Source of the DNA: Microbacterium azadirachtae
GTDB lineage: Bacteria > Actinomycetota > Actinomycetes > Actinomycetales > Microbacteriaceae
Assembly: GCF_000956505.1 (NCBI RefSeq)
Contig: NZ_JYIX01000039.1
Location: 124,001 to 188,000 of the forward strand
Length of the DNA: 64,000 nt
Direction of reading: 5' to 3'
In this document: positions 8,531 through 20,157 of the stretch, one piece after another
How the letters are laid out: each line of letters opens with the position of its first letter
How positions within the stretch are numbered: the stretch's first letter is position 1
Notes under the pieces: model-generated
Databases searched by the model: none
Told to the model about the DNA's origin: nothing
What the model saw: only the letters and a program-made list of their open reading frames with translations
Program-made: the position numbers and the translations under genes

Positions 8531-9521
8531 ATGGCCTCGCCCTTCGTGATCGTCCCGCGTGGATCCGCAGCCGCCGCCGAGCGGCCGGCGTTGGATCCGG
8601 CCTTCGGCGACCTCGCCGTGCATGCCGCCGATCCGCGGGTGACCGATCTGTTCCTGAACGGCGCCGCCGGGCTGTTCCGCGATCGCGGCGCCGGCGCCGA
8701 GGCGGTGCCGGCATGGACGGCTTCCGAGCGCGAGGTGCGGGAGCTCGCCGTGCGCCTGGTGGCCCTCGGGGGGCAGGCATCTCGACGACCAGGCCCCCTG
8801 CGTGGATGTGCGGCTCGCGTCGGGTGTGCGCGTGCATGCCGTGCTCGCCCCGGTCTCGACCGGCGGCACGGCCGTCTCGGTGCGGATCCCCCGGGTGCAC
8901 GCGGCGGATCTGGACGACCTCGGCCGGCTCGGGGCCATCGACCTGGCGCAGCGGGCCTGGCTCGAGCAGATGGTGCACGGTCGGAAGAACGTCCTGATCA
9001 CGGGCGGCACCGGCACCGGCAAGACCACGATGCTGGCTGCTCTGCTCGCGCACGTCCCGCCGCACGAGCGGATCGTGACCATCGAGGACGTCGCAGAACT
9101 GCGTCCCAGGCACCCGCACCATGTCTCGCTCGAGGCGCGGCAGTCGAACCTGGAAGGCGTCGGCGCGATCAGCGTCGCGCGGCTCGTGCGCGAGTCGCTG
9201 CGGATGCGGCCCGACCGGCTGATCGTGGGGGAGTGCCGGGGTGAGGAGATCCGCGAGCTGCTGACCGCCCTGAACACGGGCCACGACGGCGGCGCGGGCA
9301 CGCTGCACGCGAGCGGACTCGCCGACGTGCCGGCACGGCTGGAGGCGCTCGGCGCACTGGCGGGGATGGATCCGCCGGCGCTCGCGCGCCAGGCCGTGAG
9401 TGCGTTCGCGTACGTGCTGCATCTCGTGCGCGACCCGGGCGGTCTGCGCCGGCTCACCCAGGTGGGCGTGCTGCGACGGGATGGAGAGCATCTCGGCATC
9501 GAGGAGGTCCGGCCATGGTGA
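8531..9521 (+). pseudogene. tadA: TadA/CpaF-type pilus ATPase, frameshifted as read
   Basis: The gene encodes the hexameric ATPase that drives Flp/Tad pilus assembly. The first about 80 codons run in one frame from ATG 8531; the rest, with Walker A GGTGTGKTT, EDVAELRPRHPHH, Walker B RLIVGECRGEE and the His-box HDGGAGTLHA, runs one base out of frame to 9521. Removing one G from the six-G run at 8768-8773 restores a continuous protein of 329 residues reading LGGRHLDDQAPCVDVRL across the join, the expected family sequence. So this is either a recent null mutation, a sequencing error in a homopolymer, or slippage. The gene overlaps the next one by 7 nt, which fits an intact operon. A TAGCGT box lies 6 nt before the start. 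Confidence 0.88.
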
Positions 9522-10468
9522 AGGGCGGGCGGGGGCGTCTCGGTCCCCGAAGCTGCCGCGTGCAGCGTGTGCGTCGGCGCGGAGCGGAGCCCTCCGAGGC
9601 CGAGGTCGCCGAGGTCGTGCGGACGCTCGCGGTCCTGCTGCAGGCCGGCGCCGCCCCGCTGACGGCCTGGCGGCACCTGGCGGAGAGCGGTTCGTCCGAG
9701 GCCGTCGAGGTGCTCGCCGACGTGGAGCAGGGGCGTGCTCTGGCCGACGCCATCCGCACCAGGGACGGGACTTGGCGCATGGTCGGCGCGGCGTGGGGGA
9801 TCGCCTCGACCGTCGGCGCGCCCCTGGGCGAGGTGCTGCGAGCGATCGCGGCGGCGCTCGAGGGCGCTGGTGAGATCAGAGCCGAGATCTCGGTCGCGCT
9901 CGCCGAACCCGCTGGTACCGCCCGTCTCATGCTGTGGTTGCCGCTCGTGGGGCTGCTGCTCGGAACCGCGCTCGGATTCGACACGGTGACGATGCTGCTC
10001 ACGCAGCCCGCGGGGTGGATCTGCCTGGCCACGGGGCTCGGGCTGCTGCTGGTCGCCCGGGCGTGGACGAGGTCGCTCGTGCGCCGTGCTGCGCCCGCAG
10101 CCGGCATCCCTGGATTCCGCGCGGAACTGCTCGTCGTCGCACTCACCGGCGGAACCGCGATTCCCCGTGCCCGTGCCCTCGTCGAGCAGGAGACCGGCGC
10201 GGGCGATGATCCCGCGGCAGCGGAGGAGACGATCGAGCGCGTGCTGCGCCTCTCCGTCGCCGCTGGAGTGCCCGCCGTCGAGCTCCTTCGGGCGGAGGCA
10301 GATCGCGCGCGCCGCGACGCCCGCACCGCCGGCCGCATCGGGGCTGCACGGCTGAGCTCGCGCCTGCTCCTCCCGCTCGGGGCATGCACGCTGCCTGCGT
10401 TCATGCTGCTCGGCGTCGCACCCCTGATCCTCAGCGTGCTGTCCACGACCCCGCTGCCGTTCGCCTGA
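9515..10468 (+). CDS. Condensed TadB/TadC-like pilus platform protein
   Basis: The 317-residue product is a T2SF-family inner-membrane platform protein for Flp/Tad pili. The N-terminal half (VVRTLAVLLQAGAAPLTAW, EIRAEISVALAEP, then membrane segments LWLPLVGLLLGTAL and ICLATGLGLLLVA) looks like actinobacterial TadB. The C-terminal half (ELLVVALTGG, RLSSRLLLPLGACTLPAFMLLGVAPL) looks like TadC. A separate tadC is absent, so one short polypeptide may serve both roles; this split is an inference from pattern. ATG 9515 lies inside the end of the ATPase gene, indicating coupling. Confidence 0.8.
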   Translation: MVKGGRGRLGPRSCRVQRVRRRGAEPSEAEVAEVVRTLAVLLQAGAAPLTAWRHLAESGSSEAVEVLADVEQGRALADAIRTRDGTWRMVGAAWGIASTVGAPLGEVLRAIAAALEGAGEIRAEISVALAEPAGTARLMLWLPLVGLLLGTALGFDTVTMLLTQPAGWICLATGLGLLLVARAWTRSLVRRAAPAAGIPGFRAELLVVALTGGTAIPRARALVEQETGAGDDPAAAEETIERVLRLSVAAGVPAVELLRAEADRARRDARTAGRIGAARLSSRLLLPLGACTLPAFMLLGVAPLILSVLSTTPLPFA

Positions 10469-10526
10469 GTCCGATGGCGCTCGATCGGGCGCCGTCATTC
10501 CGGAAGAAGAAGAAAGAAGGAACATC

Positions 10527-10805
10527 ATGAACGATCAGATCCCTCCTGCCGCGCCCGCGGCGCGGTTGTCGGCACCGCAGAAGGCCGTTGCCCCGATGAC
10601 GCCGGTCGCGCGAGCGCTGCCGCCGCTCACGCGAGGGCGCGCAGCTCTGCTGTTCGGCGACGACACCGGCGCCGCGACGGCGGAGTACGCCATCGCGACG
10701 ATGGCCGCGGTGGCCTTCGCGGGCCTGCTCGTCGTCATCATGCGCTCGGATGAGGTGCGCGGGATCCTGACGGACCTCGTGCGCCGGGCGCTGACGGTGG
10801 CATGA
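10527..10805 (+). CDS. Flp-pilin-like DUF4244 protein
   Basis: The 92-residue protein has a long charged/Ala-Pro leader, then DDTGAATAEYAIATMAAVAF, where GAATAEYA resembles the prepilin processing and E5-type motif of Flp pilins, followed by one hydrophobic helix AVAFAGLLVVIM. DUF4244 proteins occupy the pilin slot of actinobacterial tad loci. GAAGGAA 5 nt before ATG 10527 is a good ribosome site. The stop overlaps the TadE start by ATGA. It is probably the major pilin, processed by a prepilin peptidase encoded elsewhere, since none is in the window. Confidence 0.85.
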   Translation: MNDQIPPAAPAARLSAPQKAVAPMTPVARALPPLTRGRAALLFGDDTGAATAEYAIATMAAVAFAGLLVVIMRSDEVRGILTDLVRRALTVA

Positions 10806-11200
10806 GCCGGCCGAGGCGCCCGGCGCCGCCGATCCGCGCCGGCGGCGACCGGGTGATCCCGGCACGCGCCGACAGGGAGCGCGGCTCCGCGACGGCGGAG
10901 CTCGCAGTGGCACTGCCGATCGTCGTGCTGACGCTGCTTCTCGGCGTCGGGGGGCTCGGGGCGGGCATGCGCATGGTGGTGCTGCAGGATGCGGTGGCCG
11001 ACGCGGCACGCATCCTCGGGCGCGGCGACGATGCGGGCGATGCAGGAGCCGCGGTGGCGCGCGCGGATCCGGTCGCGGGGATTGCGGTGGCCAGGTCCGA
11101 GTCGCTCGTCTGCGTGACGGCGTCGGCCGAGACCCGCCTCCTCGGCGGCATCGTCGTGCCGATCCGGGCGACCGGCTGCGCGCTGGACGGAGGCCGGTGA
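10802..11200 (+). CDS. tadE: TadE-family pseudopilin
   Basis: This 132-residue protein has an RERGSATAELAVALPIVVLTLLLG-type TadE N-terminal motif and membrane helix (residues about 28-55), followed by a small periplasmic domain with two Cys residues near the C-terminus. TadE proteins are minor pilins processed by the prepilin peptidase. It is coupled by 4-nt overlap to the pilin gene and overlaps the next start as TGATG. Confidence 0.87.
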   Translation: MSRPRRPAPPIRAGGDRVIPARADRERGSATAELAVALPIVVLTLLLGVGGLGAGMRMVVLQDAVADAARILGRGDDAGDAGAAVARADPVAGIAVARSESLVCVTASAETRLLGGIVVPIRATGCALDGGR

Positions 11201-11541
11201 TGGCGGGTTCCGTCCTCGCGGTCGGCGGGATCGCCGTGTTCGCGGCCTTCGGGCTCGGCGCGGTCATGGTCGGTGGAGCCGGAGCGACGTCGCAGCGCTT
11301 GGCGGCCGGGGCCGATGCCGCAGCGCTCGCGGGCGCCGACGCTCTCTCCGGTGCGATCCCCGTCTCAGAGGAGCCGTGCGCCCTTGCAGCCAGGGTCGCC
11401 GAGGCGAACGCCGTGGCCTTGCAGGACTGCCGCATCGACGGCGCCGTGGTCATCGTGCATGTCTCGGCGGCGTACGCTGGATTCCCGGCTGTCGCCGGAT
11501 CCCGTGCAGGACCACCCGAACTTCCTGCCGGCGACGGATGA
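11200..11541 (+). CDS. TadG/TadE-like helicase-secretion neighbourhood protein
   Basis: The 113-residue product starts with a membrane helix (GSVLAVGGIAVFAAFGLGAVMVGG) followed by RLAAGADAAALAGADAL, the usual opening of the short TadG-like (Rv3654c-type) proteins at the end of actinobacterial tad loci, and two cysteines. ATG 11200 is chosen over GTG 11197 because the ribosome site GGAGG lies 6 nt upstream of it and because TGATG overlap is typical. It closes the tad operon, 62 bp before topA. Confidence 0.78.
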   Translation: MAGSVLAVGGIAVFAAFGLGAVMVGGAGATSQRLAAGADAAALAGADALSGAIPVSEEPCALAARVAEANAVALQDCRIDGAVVIVHVSAAYAGFPAVAGSRAGPPELPAGDG

Positions 11542-11603
11542 CCGCGCTGAGTCCCCGGCTCCGGTGCGGTGTGTATGGTGTGCTTCGACGAAAGGACGCA
11601 CCC

Positions 11604-14437
<2,834 letters not shown>

Positions 14438-14441
<4 letters not shown>

Positions 14442-15067
14442 GCGCGGGCCGCGGCCTCTGGATCACGCTCGAGGGCGGCGACGGGACGGGCAAGACCACC
14501 CAGGCCGCGCTGCTGGAGGAGTGGCTGCGCAGCCAGGGCTGGAAGGCCCTGCGCACGCGCGAGCCCGGCGGATCCGAGGTCGGCGTGCTCATCCGCGACA
14601 TCGTGCTGCATCACCGCGGCGACATCGCGCCCCGTGCCGAGGCACTGCTGTACGCCGCCGACCGCGCACACCACGTCGCCACGGTCGTGCGTCCCGCGCT
14701 CGATCGCGGCGAGGTCGTGATCCAGGACCGCTACCTGGACTCCTCTGTCGCCTACCAGGGCGCGGGCCGGGTGCTGGATGCGGACGAGGTGCGCGGACTG
14801 TCGCTATGGGGCGCCGAAGGCGCGCTGCCCGATCTGACCGTGCTGCTCGACTTGGATCCCGTCATCGCGCGCCGTCGCCTGGACTCGGCGGAGAAGCCGT
14901 TCGACCGGCTCGAGGCCGAGCGCGAGGAGTTCCATCGGCGCGTGCGCGAGTCGTTCCTCACGCTGGCGGCGGCCGAGCCCGAGCGCTTCCTGGTCGTCGA
15001 CGCCGCGCAGGATGCGGACGAGATCGCGGCGGCGGTGCGCGCCAGGGTGGCGACGCTGCTGGCCTGA
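14438..15067 (+). CDS. tmk: Thymidylate kinase
   Basis: dTMP kinase makes dTDP for DNA synthesis in the cytosol. The 209-residue protein shows the P-loop GGDGTGKTT at residues 13-21, TREPGGSEVG, the DRY(L) motif in IQDRYLDSSVAYQGAGR, and a LID region with ARRRLDSAEKPFDRLE. The GTG start overlaps the topA stop, so translation is coupled. holB follows after 68 bp. Confidence 0.96.
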
Positions 15068-15135
15068 GCCGGGTCCGACCCGTTCGCTCCTGGGCGGAGC
15101 GTGCGATGTCGCTCTCCCCGGTTAGGCTTGACCGC

Positions 15136-16293
15136 ATGCCGGCCACCGTTCTCGCTCCCTTTCCGTGGACGGACGTGTGGGGGCAGGACGCCGCCGTCGA
15201 GACGCTGCGCACCGCCGTCGCCGATCCCGCCGCGATGTCGCACGCGTGGCTCATCACCGGCCCGCCCGGATCCGGTCGTTCGACGCTCGCCACCGCATTC
15301 GCCGCGTCGTTGATCGCCGAGCACCCCGATGACGAGCAGACCATGCGCCAGGTGCTCGCAGGCACTCACCCCGACGTGACGGTGCTGCGCACGGAGAAGG
15401 TGATCATCTCGATCGCCGAAGCGCGCGCGCTCGTCGAGCGGTCATACTTCGGCCCGTCCGGTGGTCGGTATCGCGTCATCGTCGTCGAGGATGCCGATCG
15501 CATGACCGAGCGCACCTCGAACGTCCTGCTGAAGGCGCTCGAGGAGCCGCCCGAGCAGACGGTGTGGATCCTGTGCGCACCGAGCGAGGCGGATCTGCTG
15601 CCCACGATCCGGTCCCGCGTGCGGTCGCTGCGGCTGCGCGAGCCCGACGTGTCCGCGGTCGCGGAGCTCATCGTGCGCCGTACCGGAGCCGATCCCGTCG
15701 TCGCCGAGCAGGCCGCACGGCATGCGCAGCGGCACATCGGCATGGCGCAGCGGCTCGCGACCGACCCCGCCGCCCGCGCGCGCCGCGAGCAGACGTTGCG
15801 TGCGGTGCTGGGCACCCGCGGCGTCAACGACGCCGTCGAGGTCGCCGGGCAGATCGTGCAGGCGGCGACGGACGATGCGAAGGCGCTCACGGCCGAGCGG
15901 GATGAGGCCGAACGGCGCTCCCTGCTGCACACGGTGGGGATCGCCGAGGGACAGGCTGTGCCGCCCGCCGTGCGCTCGCAGATCAACGCTCTCGAGGACG
16001 AGCAGAAGCAGCGCGCCAAGCGCAGCGTGCGCGACGGTCTCGACCGTGTGCTCACCGATCTGCAGTCGCTGTTCCGGGATGTGGTGATGCTGCAGTTCGG
16101 CCGCGACGACGTGCTGATCAACGCCGAACTCGCGCCCGAGCTCGGCGCCCTCGCGGCCGCCTGGCGGCCGGAACGCACGCTCGTCGTGCTCGACCATCTC
16201 GCCGAGACCAGGGAAGCACTGGAGCGCAACGTCGCCCCGGCGCTCGCCCTCGAGAGCTTGCTCGTGACCGTCACGAGCGGGAGGAGACCATGA
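15136..16293 (+). CDS. holB: DNA polymerase III delta-prime subunit
   Basis: Clamp-loader subunit of the replicative polymerase. The 385-residue protein opens with FPWTDVWGQDAAVETL and has HAWLITGPPGSGRSTLA, a Walker A in which the usual GK is GR, as expected for the non-hydrolysing delta-prime, then VVEDADRMTERTSNVLLKALEEPP. The C-terminal half is helical. The zinc-binding cysteines of some DnaX-family members are absent. ATG 15136 is chosen over ATG 15106: TAGGCT at 15123-15128 ends 7 nt before it, pointing to a leaderless start. The stop overlaps the following lipoprotein gene by ATGA. Confidence 0.93.
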   Translation: MPATVLAPFPWTDVWGQDAAVETLRTAVADPAAMSHAWLITGPPGSGRSTLATAFAASLIAEHPDDEQTMRQVLAGTHPDVTVLRTEKVIISIAEARALVERSYFGPSGGRYRVIVVEDADRMTERTSNVLLKALEEPPEQTVWILCAPSEADLLPTIRSRVRSLRLREPDVSAVAELIVRRTGADPVVAEQAARHAQRHIGMAQRLATDPAARARREQTLRAVLGTRGVNDAVEVAGQIVQAATDDAKALTAERDEAERRSLLHTVGIAEGQAVPPAVRSQINALEDEQKQRAKRSVRDGLDRVLTDLQSLFRDVVMLQFGRDDVLINAELAPELGALAAAWRPERTLVVLDHLAETREALERNVAPALALESLLVTVTSGRRP

Positions 16294-17846
16294 ACACGCG
16301 TTCCCCCTCGCGCCTGCGCCGTATCTCGGTGGTGGTGGCGGGTCTCGTCGTCGCCGCGATCGCGCTGTCGGGCTGCCTGTATTCGATGATCCCCGCGCAG
16401 TCCACGTCGGCGGGGCCGACGGCGAGCCCCGACACGTCGGGCATCGCAGAAGACCTCAAGCCCTTCTACGGGCAGAAGCTGAACTGGTCGGCCTGCGGCA
16501 GCGGCATGGACTGCACCACCGTGAAGACGCCGCTGGACTGGGAGGACCCGGGGAAGGGATCCCTCGACCTCGCCGTGGTGCGCCACAGGGCCACTGGTGC
16601 CGCCAAGGGCTCGCTCCTGACGAATCCGGGCGGTCCCGGCGCGAGCGGCCTCGACCTGATCAAGTCGAGCCTCGATTACGCGGTCAGCCCCACGCTCATC
16701 AAGAACTACGACGTGATCGGCTTCGACCCGCGCGGCGTCGGATCCTCCACCGCTGTGAAGTGCCTCGATGCCTCGCAGATGGACGACTACCTGTACGGGA
16801 TCCGCCCCGGCGCTCGCGGCGGCGATGAGTGGACGGCCGCGCAGAAGACCGCCAACAAGGGCTTCGCGGACGCCTGCGCGCAGAACAGCGACGGCATTCT
16901 GCCGTACATCACGACGGTGAACTCCGCACGCGACATGGACCTGCTGCGCGGCGTCCTCGGCGACAAGAAGCTGAACTACCTCGGCTATTCCTACGGCACC
17001 TTCCTCGGCGCGACCTACGCCCAGCTGTACCCCGAGCGGGTCGGGCACCTGGTGCTGGACGGCGCCTTGGATCCGGCCGTCTCCAGCCTCGACGTCAGCA
17101 CCACGCAGGCGGTCGGATTCGAATCCGCTCTTCGGGCGTACATGGCCGACTGCCTGAAGGACAAGAAGTGCCCGTTCCAGGGCGCCGTCGATGAGGCCAT
17201 GAAGGACCTCAGTGCCCTCCTGGCCGGCGTCGACCGCTCGCCGCAGAAGAACGCGGACGGTCGCATGCTCGGCGCGGACACCCTGATGACCTCGATCGTC
17301 GCGGCGCTCTACTCCCAGGACAGCTGGCCTTACCTGACGCAGTCGCTGACCGCGGTGCTGAAGGGCGACCCGTCGGTGGCCTTCCAGCTCGCGGACTTCT
17401 ACAACAACCGCGAGAACGGCAAGTACACCGACAACTCGACAGAGGCGTTCCGTGCGTACAACTGCATGGACTACCCGCTGGAGGACGATGCGGCGGCCAA
17501 GGCCGCGTCCGACGCCAAGATCAAGGCCGAAGCGCCGACCATCGCCCCGTACTGGGACGGCCCCGACCCCTGCGAGCAGTGGCCGTACCCGCCCACCGGC
17601 AAGCGCGGGGAGATCACAGCGGCGGGATCCGGTCCCATCCTCGTGGTCGGCACGACCAACGACCCCGCGACACCGTACGCCTGGGCCGAATCGCTCGCGA
17701 AGCAGCTCGAGGGCGGGATCCTCATCACCCGCGTCGGCGAAGGCCACACCGGCTACAACAAGGGCAACTCGTGCGTGGACGACGCCGTTGACGCGTACTT
17801 CGTCGACAGCACCGTGCCGGACAAGGCGGGGATCCGCTGCGAATAG
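16290..17846 (+). CDS. Secreted TAP-like alpha/beta-hydrolase lipoprotein
   Basis: The 518-residue product has a lipoprotein signal (LRRISVVVAGLVVAAIALSGC, lipobox LSGC) and an alpha/beta-hydrolase fold of the SCO7095/tripeptidyl-aminopeptidase (TAP) type. The oxyanion segment NPGGPGASG, nucleophile elbow GYSYGTFLGA (Ser), Asp in GTTNDPATPY and His in GEGHTGYN are all in order; the last two lie in the TAP C-terminal domain. The family removes short peptides or amino acids from N-termini outside the cell, though some are esterases. It starts 4 nt inside holB, an arrangement common in Microbacteriaceae, but is unlikely to be functionally linked to replication. Confidence 0.9.
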   Translation: MNTRSPSRLRRISVVVAGLVVAAIALSGCLYSMIPAQSTSAGPTASPDTSGIAEDLKPFYGQKLNWSACGSGMDCTTVKTPLDWEDPGKGSLDLAVVRHRATGAAKGSLLTNPGGPGASGLDLIKSSLDYAVSPTLIKNYDVIGFDPRGVGSSTAVKCLDASQMDDYLYGIRPGARGGDEWTAAQKTANKGFADACAQNSDGILPYITTVNSARDMDLLRGVLGDKKLNYLGYSYGTFLGATYAQLYPERVGHLVLDGALDPAVSSLDVSTTQAVGFESALRAYMADCLKDKKCPFQGAVDEAMKDLSALLAGVDRSPQKNADGRMLGADTLMTSIVAALYSQDSWPYLTQSLTAVLKGDPSVAFQLADFYNNRENGKYTDNSTEAFRAYNCMDYPLEDDAAAKAASDAKIKAEAPTIAPYWDGPDPCEQWPYPPTGKRGEITAAGSGPILVVGTTNDPATPYAWAESLAKQLEGGILITRVGEGHTGYNKGNSCVDDAVDAYFVDSTVPDKAGIRCE

Positions 17847-17981
17847 TGCCCTCTGCGGCCCGGAAACGGTCATCGCCGTGACCGGGCCGCGCCCGGGGTG
17901 CGCGTGGTTCGCAGCACACCCGCGGACAGGGTAAGATCGTTGATCGTGCGGTTCACCGCATGCGCACCTCTCGGGGTGTGC

Positions 17982-18057
17982 GCCGCCCTAGCTCAGTCGG
18001 CAGAGCATTTCACTCGTAATGAAAAGGTCAAGGGTTCGATTCCCTTGGGCGGCTCCA
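17982..18057 (+). tRNA. tRNA-Thr(CGT)
   Basis: Full cloverleaf: acceptor GCCGCCC/GGGCGGC, D-stem GCTC/GAGC, anticodon stem TTTCA/TGAAA with loop CTCGTAA giving anticodon CGT, T-stem AAGGG/CCCTT with TTCGATT loop, discriminator T at 18054 and encoded CCA to 18057. It reads ACG codons. Confidence 0.97.
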
Positions 18058-18060
18058 CCG

Positions 18061-18086
18061 GAAACCCCCTCCTCGGAGGGGGTTTC
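18061..18086 (+). terminator. Terminator of tRNA-Thr
   Basis: GAAACCCCCTCC (18061-18072) pairs perfectly with 18075-18086, followed by TTTC-rich sequence. It begins 3 nt after the tRNA CCA. Confidence 0.85.
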
Positions 18087-18110
18087 GTCGTTTCGGCGTA
18101 CGCTCGGAGC

Positions 18111-18722
18111 ATGTCCCGCGCGCTGCTGATCGTCGACGTCCAGAACGACTTCACCGAGGGCGGCGCCCTCGCCGTGGCGGGAGGCGACGACGTCGCCCGC
18201 GGCATCACCGCGCTGCTCCGCGACCACGCGTCCGACTACGAGATCATCGTCGCCTCCCGGGACTGGCACGACGCGACGGGGGACAATGGAGGGCACTTCT
18301 CCGACGCGCCGGACTACGTCGACAGCTGGCCCGTGCACTGCGTCGCCGGCACCGAGGGGGCCGACTACGACCCGTTGCTGGAGACGGCGGCCGTCACGCA
18401 TCACGTGCGCAAGGGGCAGGGACGCCCCGCCTACTCGATGTTCGAGGGTGTGACGGAGGCGGATGAGACGGTCGCCGGGATCCTCTCCGCGCACAGCGTG
18501 CTCACTGCCGACGTAGTCGGCATCGCGACCGACCACTGCGTGCGCGCCTCGGCATCCGACGCGATCGCGCACGGCGTGCACGTGCGGATCCTCACGGGCC
18601 TCGTCGCCGGCGTCGGTGCCGAATCGAGCGCGGCTGCACTGGCCGAGCTCGCGCACGCCGGGGCGGAGCTCGTGCCTGCCGCCGATGGCTCGACCGCGCC
18701 GACGAATGGCCCCGCGGAGTGA
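18111..18722 (+). CDS. pncA: Nicotinamidase (isochorismatase family)
   Basis: The 203-residue protein is a cysteine hydrolase that converts nicotinamide to nicotinate for NAD salvage. The catalytic triad is visible: Asp in LIVDVQNDF, Lys in THHVRKGQ, and Cys in GIATDHCVRAS. The metal-site residues of PncA are in SRDWHDATGDNGGHF. ATG 18111 is supported by TACGCT at 18099-18104, 6 nt upstream. The stop overlaps the DUF1697 start by GTGA, so both are one unit. Confidence 0.93.
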   Translation: MSRALLIVDVQNDFTEGGALAVAGGDDVARGITALLRDHASDYEIIVASRDWHDATGDNGGHFSDAPDYVDSWPVHCVAGTEGADYDPLLETAAVTHHVRKGQGRPAYSMFEGVTEADETVAGILSAHSVLTADVVGIATDHCVRASASDAIAHGVHVRILTGLVAGVGAESSAAALAELAHAGAELVPAADGSTAPTNGPAE

Positions 18723-19264
18723 CCGCGGAACGCTGCGCCCTGCTCCTGCGCGCCGTGAACGTGAGCGGTGCGAACAGGGTGCCGATGGCCGAGCTGCGCA
18801 CACTCATGAACGACCGTGGGGGATTCGGCGCGGTGACCACCTACATCGCGAGCGGCAACGTCATCTGCGATGCTCCCGCGGATCCCGCAGCGGTGTGCGC
18901 GGAGGTGCGGGCGCTGATCCACGACGCGTTCGGCGTGGACACCCCGGTGATCCTGCGTACGCATGACGATCTGGTCCGCGCGATCGCGGCGAACCCCTTC
19001 CCCGACGCCGCCGCCGACAAGATGCTGCACGCGATGTTCCTCGAGGGGGAGCCACAGGCCGATGCGGTCGAGACGCTCATCGCGCGACTGCAGCCCGGCG
19101 AGCGGATCGCCCTGCGCGGACGCGACCTCTGGATCGATTTCGGTGCCGGAGGAGTGCACTCCAGCAAGCTCACGCGCCCAGTCCTGGATCGCGCACTGGG
19201 CGTGGCCGGCACGGCACGCAATCTGCGGACGGTGCGGAAGCTCGTCGAGCTCACGGCCGGCTGA
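18719..19264 (+). CDS. DUF1697 protein
   Basis: The 181-residue protein matches the DUF1697 pattern: ALLLRAVNVSG near the N-terminus, TYIASGNVI at about residue 41, and NLRTVRKLVEL near the end. The function of the family is unknown. The GTG start overlaps pncA by 4 nt. The last 14 nt overlap the end of the convergent small gene that stops at 19251. Confidence 0.85.
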   Translation: MTAERCALLLRAVNVSGANRVPMAELRTLMNDRGGFGAVTTYIASGNVICDAPADPAAVCAEVRALIHDAFGVDTPVILRTHDDLVRAIAANPFPDAAADKMLHAMFLEGEPQADAVETLIARLQPGERIALRGRDLWIDFGAGGVHSSKLTRPVLDRALGVAGTARNLRTVRKLVELTAG

Positions 19265-19526
19265 CAGCCTCGGCGGGCTCGGTGGGCGCGGAGGTCTCGC
19301 CGGCTCCTAGCGCGCGACTGAGCGCGGTCGGGGCTGCGGCGCCCGTCGCAAGCAGGTCCACACGCTGCGCGCCGCACCCCACGCAGTGCACGTACAGCAG
19401 CGTGCCGTCGGTCGTTCGGTGTCGAGATCGCGTCACCCAGGCGTGCTCATGTGCCAGGGCGGGACGAGACGGATCCGGAGGCGCGAGCGGAATCGACGCG
19501 GTGTCGGCAGAGGATGCGGCGGTCAT
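19251..19526 (-). CDS. Small hypothetical protein with a CxxC pair
   Basis: The 91-residue frame (start MTAASSADT at 19526) contains HEHAWVTRSRHRTTDGTLLYVHCVGCGAQRVDL, a His/Cys arrangement that could form a zinc site, and an Ala-rich tail. An upstream ATG is possible but would run into the CGNR gene promoter. It is divergent from the CGNR gene and overlaps the end of the DUF1697 gene by 14 nt. Similar small proteins sit beside regulators in Microbacteriaceae, but no function is recognised. Confidence 0.6.
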   Translation of the reverse strand: MTAASSADTASIPLAPPDPSRPALAHEHAWVTRSRHRTTDGTLLYVHCVGCGAQRVDLLATGAAAPTALSRALGAGETSAPTEPAEAVSRP

Positions 19527-19551
19527 GCCTCCACGATGATGTAATGCCATT

Positions 19552-20070
19552 ATGCATCTCAACCCTTACGGTGAGTACGCGGTGCTGATGGCCGCATCGC
19601 TCGCCAACGATTGGCCGTCCGATCGTGCCGGCATCGAGGAACGCACCCGCGATTTCGGGATGACGATGGTCTTCCCCGCGGGTCCCGGGGATCACGCCGA
19701 CACGCGAAGGGTGATCGACGACTGGCTCCGCGTCGTTGATGCGTCGGCGCCGGAAGAGCGCGCGGTGCTGTTGAACGCGGAGATGGCGGCCGCGGCGGCG
19801 TATCCGCGGCTCACGGATCACGACGGCGAGGGCTGGCATCTGCACTACCGCGGCGAGGAGGATTCGCTGCCGCGCGTGCTGCGCGCCGTGATCATGGTCG
19901 GCACATCCTTGCACCTGGTCACGCGGGGGATGTCCCGGCTCGGGCGCTGCGCGGCAGCGCCGTGCACGAACGTCGTGGCCGATGTGACCCGCAACGGACG
20001 GCAGCGCTACTGCTCCGTGCGCTGCGCCAATCGCGACGCCGTGCGGAGGCACCGCGCGCGACGAGTGTAG
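19552..20070 (+). CDS. CGNR zinc-finger regulator
   Basis: The 172-residue protein has an ABATE-like N-terminal domain (YAVLMAASLANDWP... RVIDDWLRVVD) and a C-terminal CGNR-type zinc finger: RCAAAPCTNVVADVTRNGRQ followed by YCSVRCANRDAVRRHRARR. The zinc ligands are C-x5-C and C-x3-C. These proteins are predicted stress-linked transcription regulators. In the last motif the letters read CANR, a normal variant of CGNR. Its ATG is only 25 bp from the divergent small gene, so both promoters overlap. Confidence 0.88.
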   Translation: MHLNPYGEYAVLMAASLANDWPSDRAGIEERTRDFGMTMVFPAGPGDHADTRRVIDDWLRVVDASAPEERAVLLNAEMAAAAAYPRLTDHDGEGWHLHYRGEEDSLPRVLRAVIMVGTSLHLVTRGMSRLGRCAAAPCTNVVADVTRNGRQRYCSVRCANRDAVRRHRARRV

Positions 20071-20095
20071 AACGCGAACTCCGGCGTGCCGCCGA

Positions 20096-20135
20096 AGCGG
20101 GGGTCAGGAAGGAGGACGGAGTCCTGACCCCCGCT
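20096..20135. terminator. Bidirectional terminator
   Basis: Perfect 14-bp arms 20096-20109 and 20122-20135 with a 12-nt loop lie between the convergent CGNR and phosphatase-like genes. Confidence 0.85.
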
Positions 20136-20157
20136 CATGACGATCAGGGTGTGCTGG

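Noticed and set aside
8089..8997. 302-codon plus-strand frame before and across the tad ATPase gene
   Set aside because: Arg-rich low-complexity reading that crosses hairpins; the true ATPase frame is supported by motifs.
16290..17846. Proline iminopeptidase rather than TAP-like hydrolase
   Set aside because: The TAP C-terminal domain pattern and lipoprotein signal fit the secreted SCO7095-type group better; exact specificity left open.
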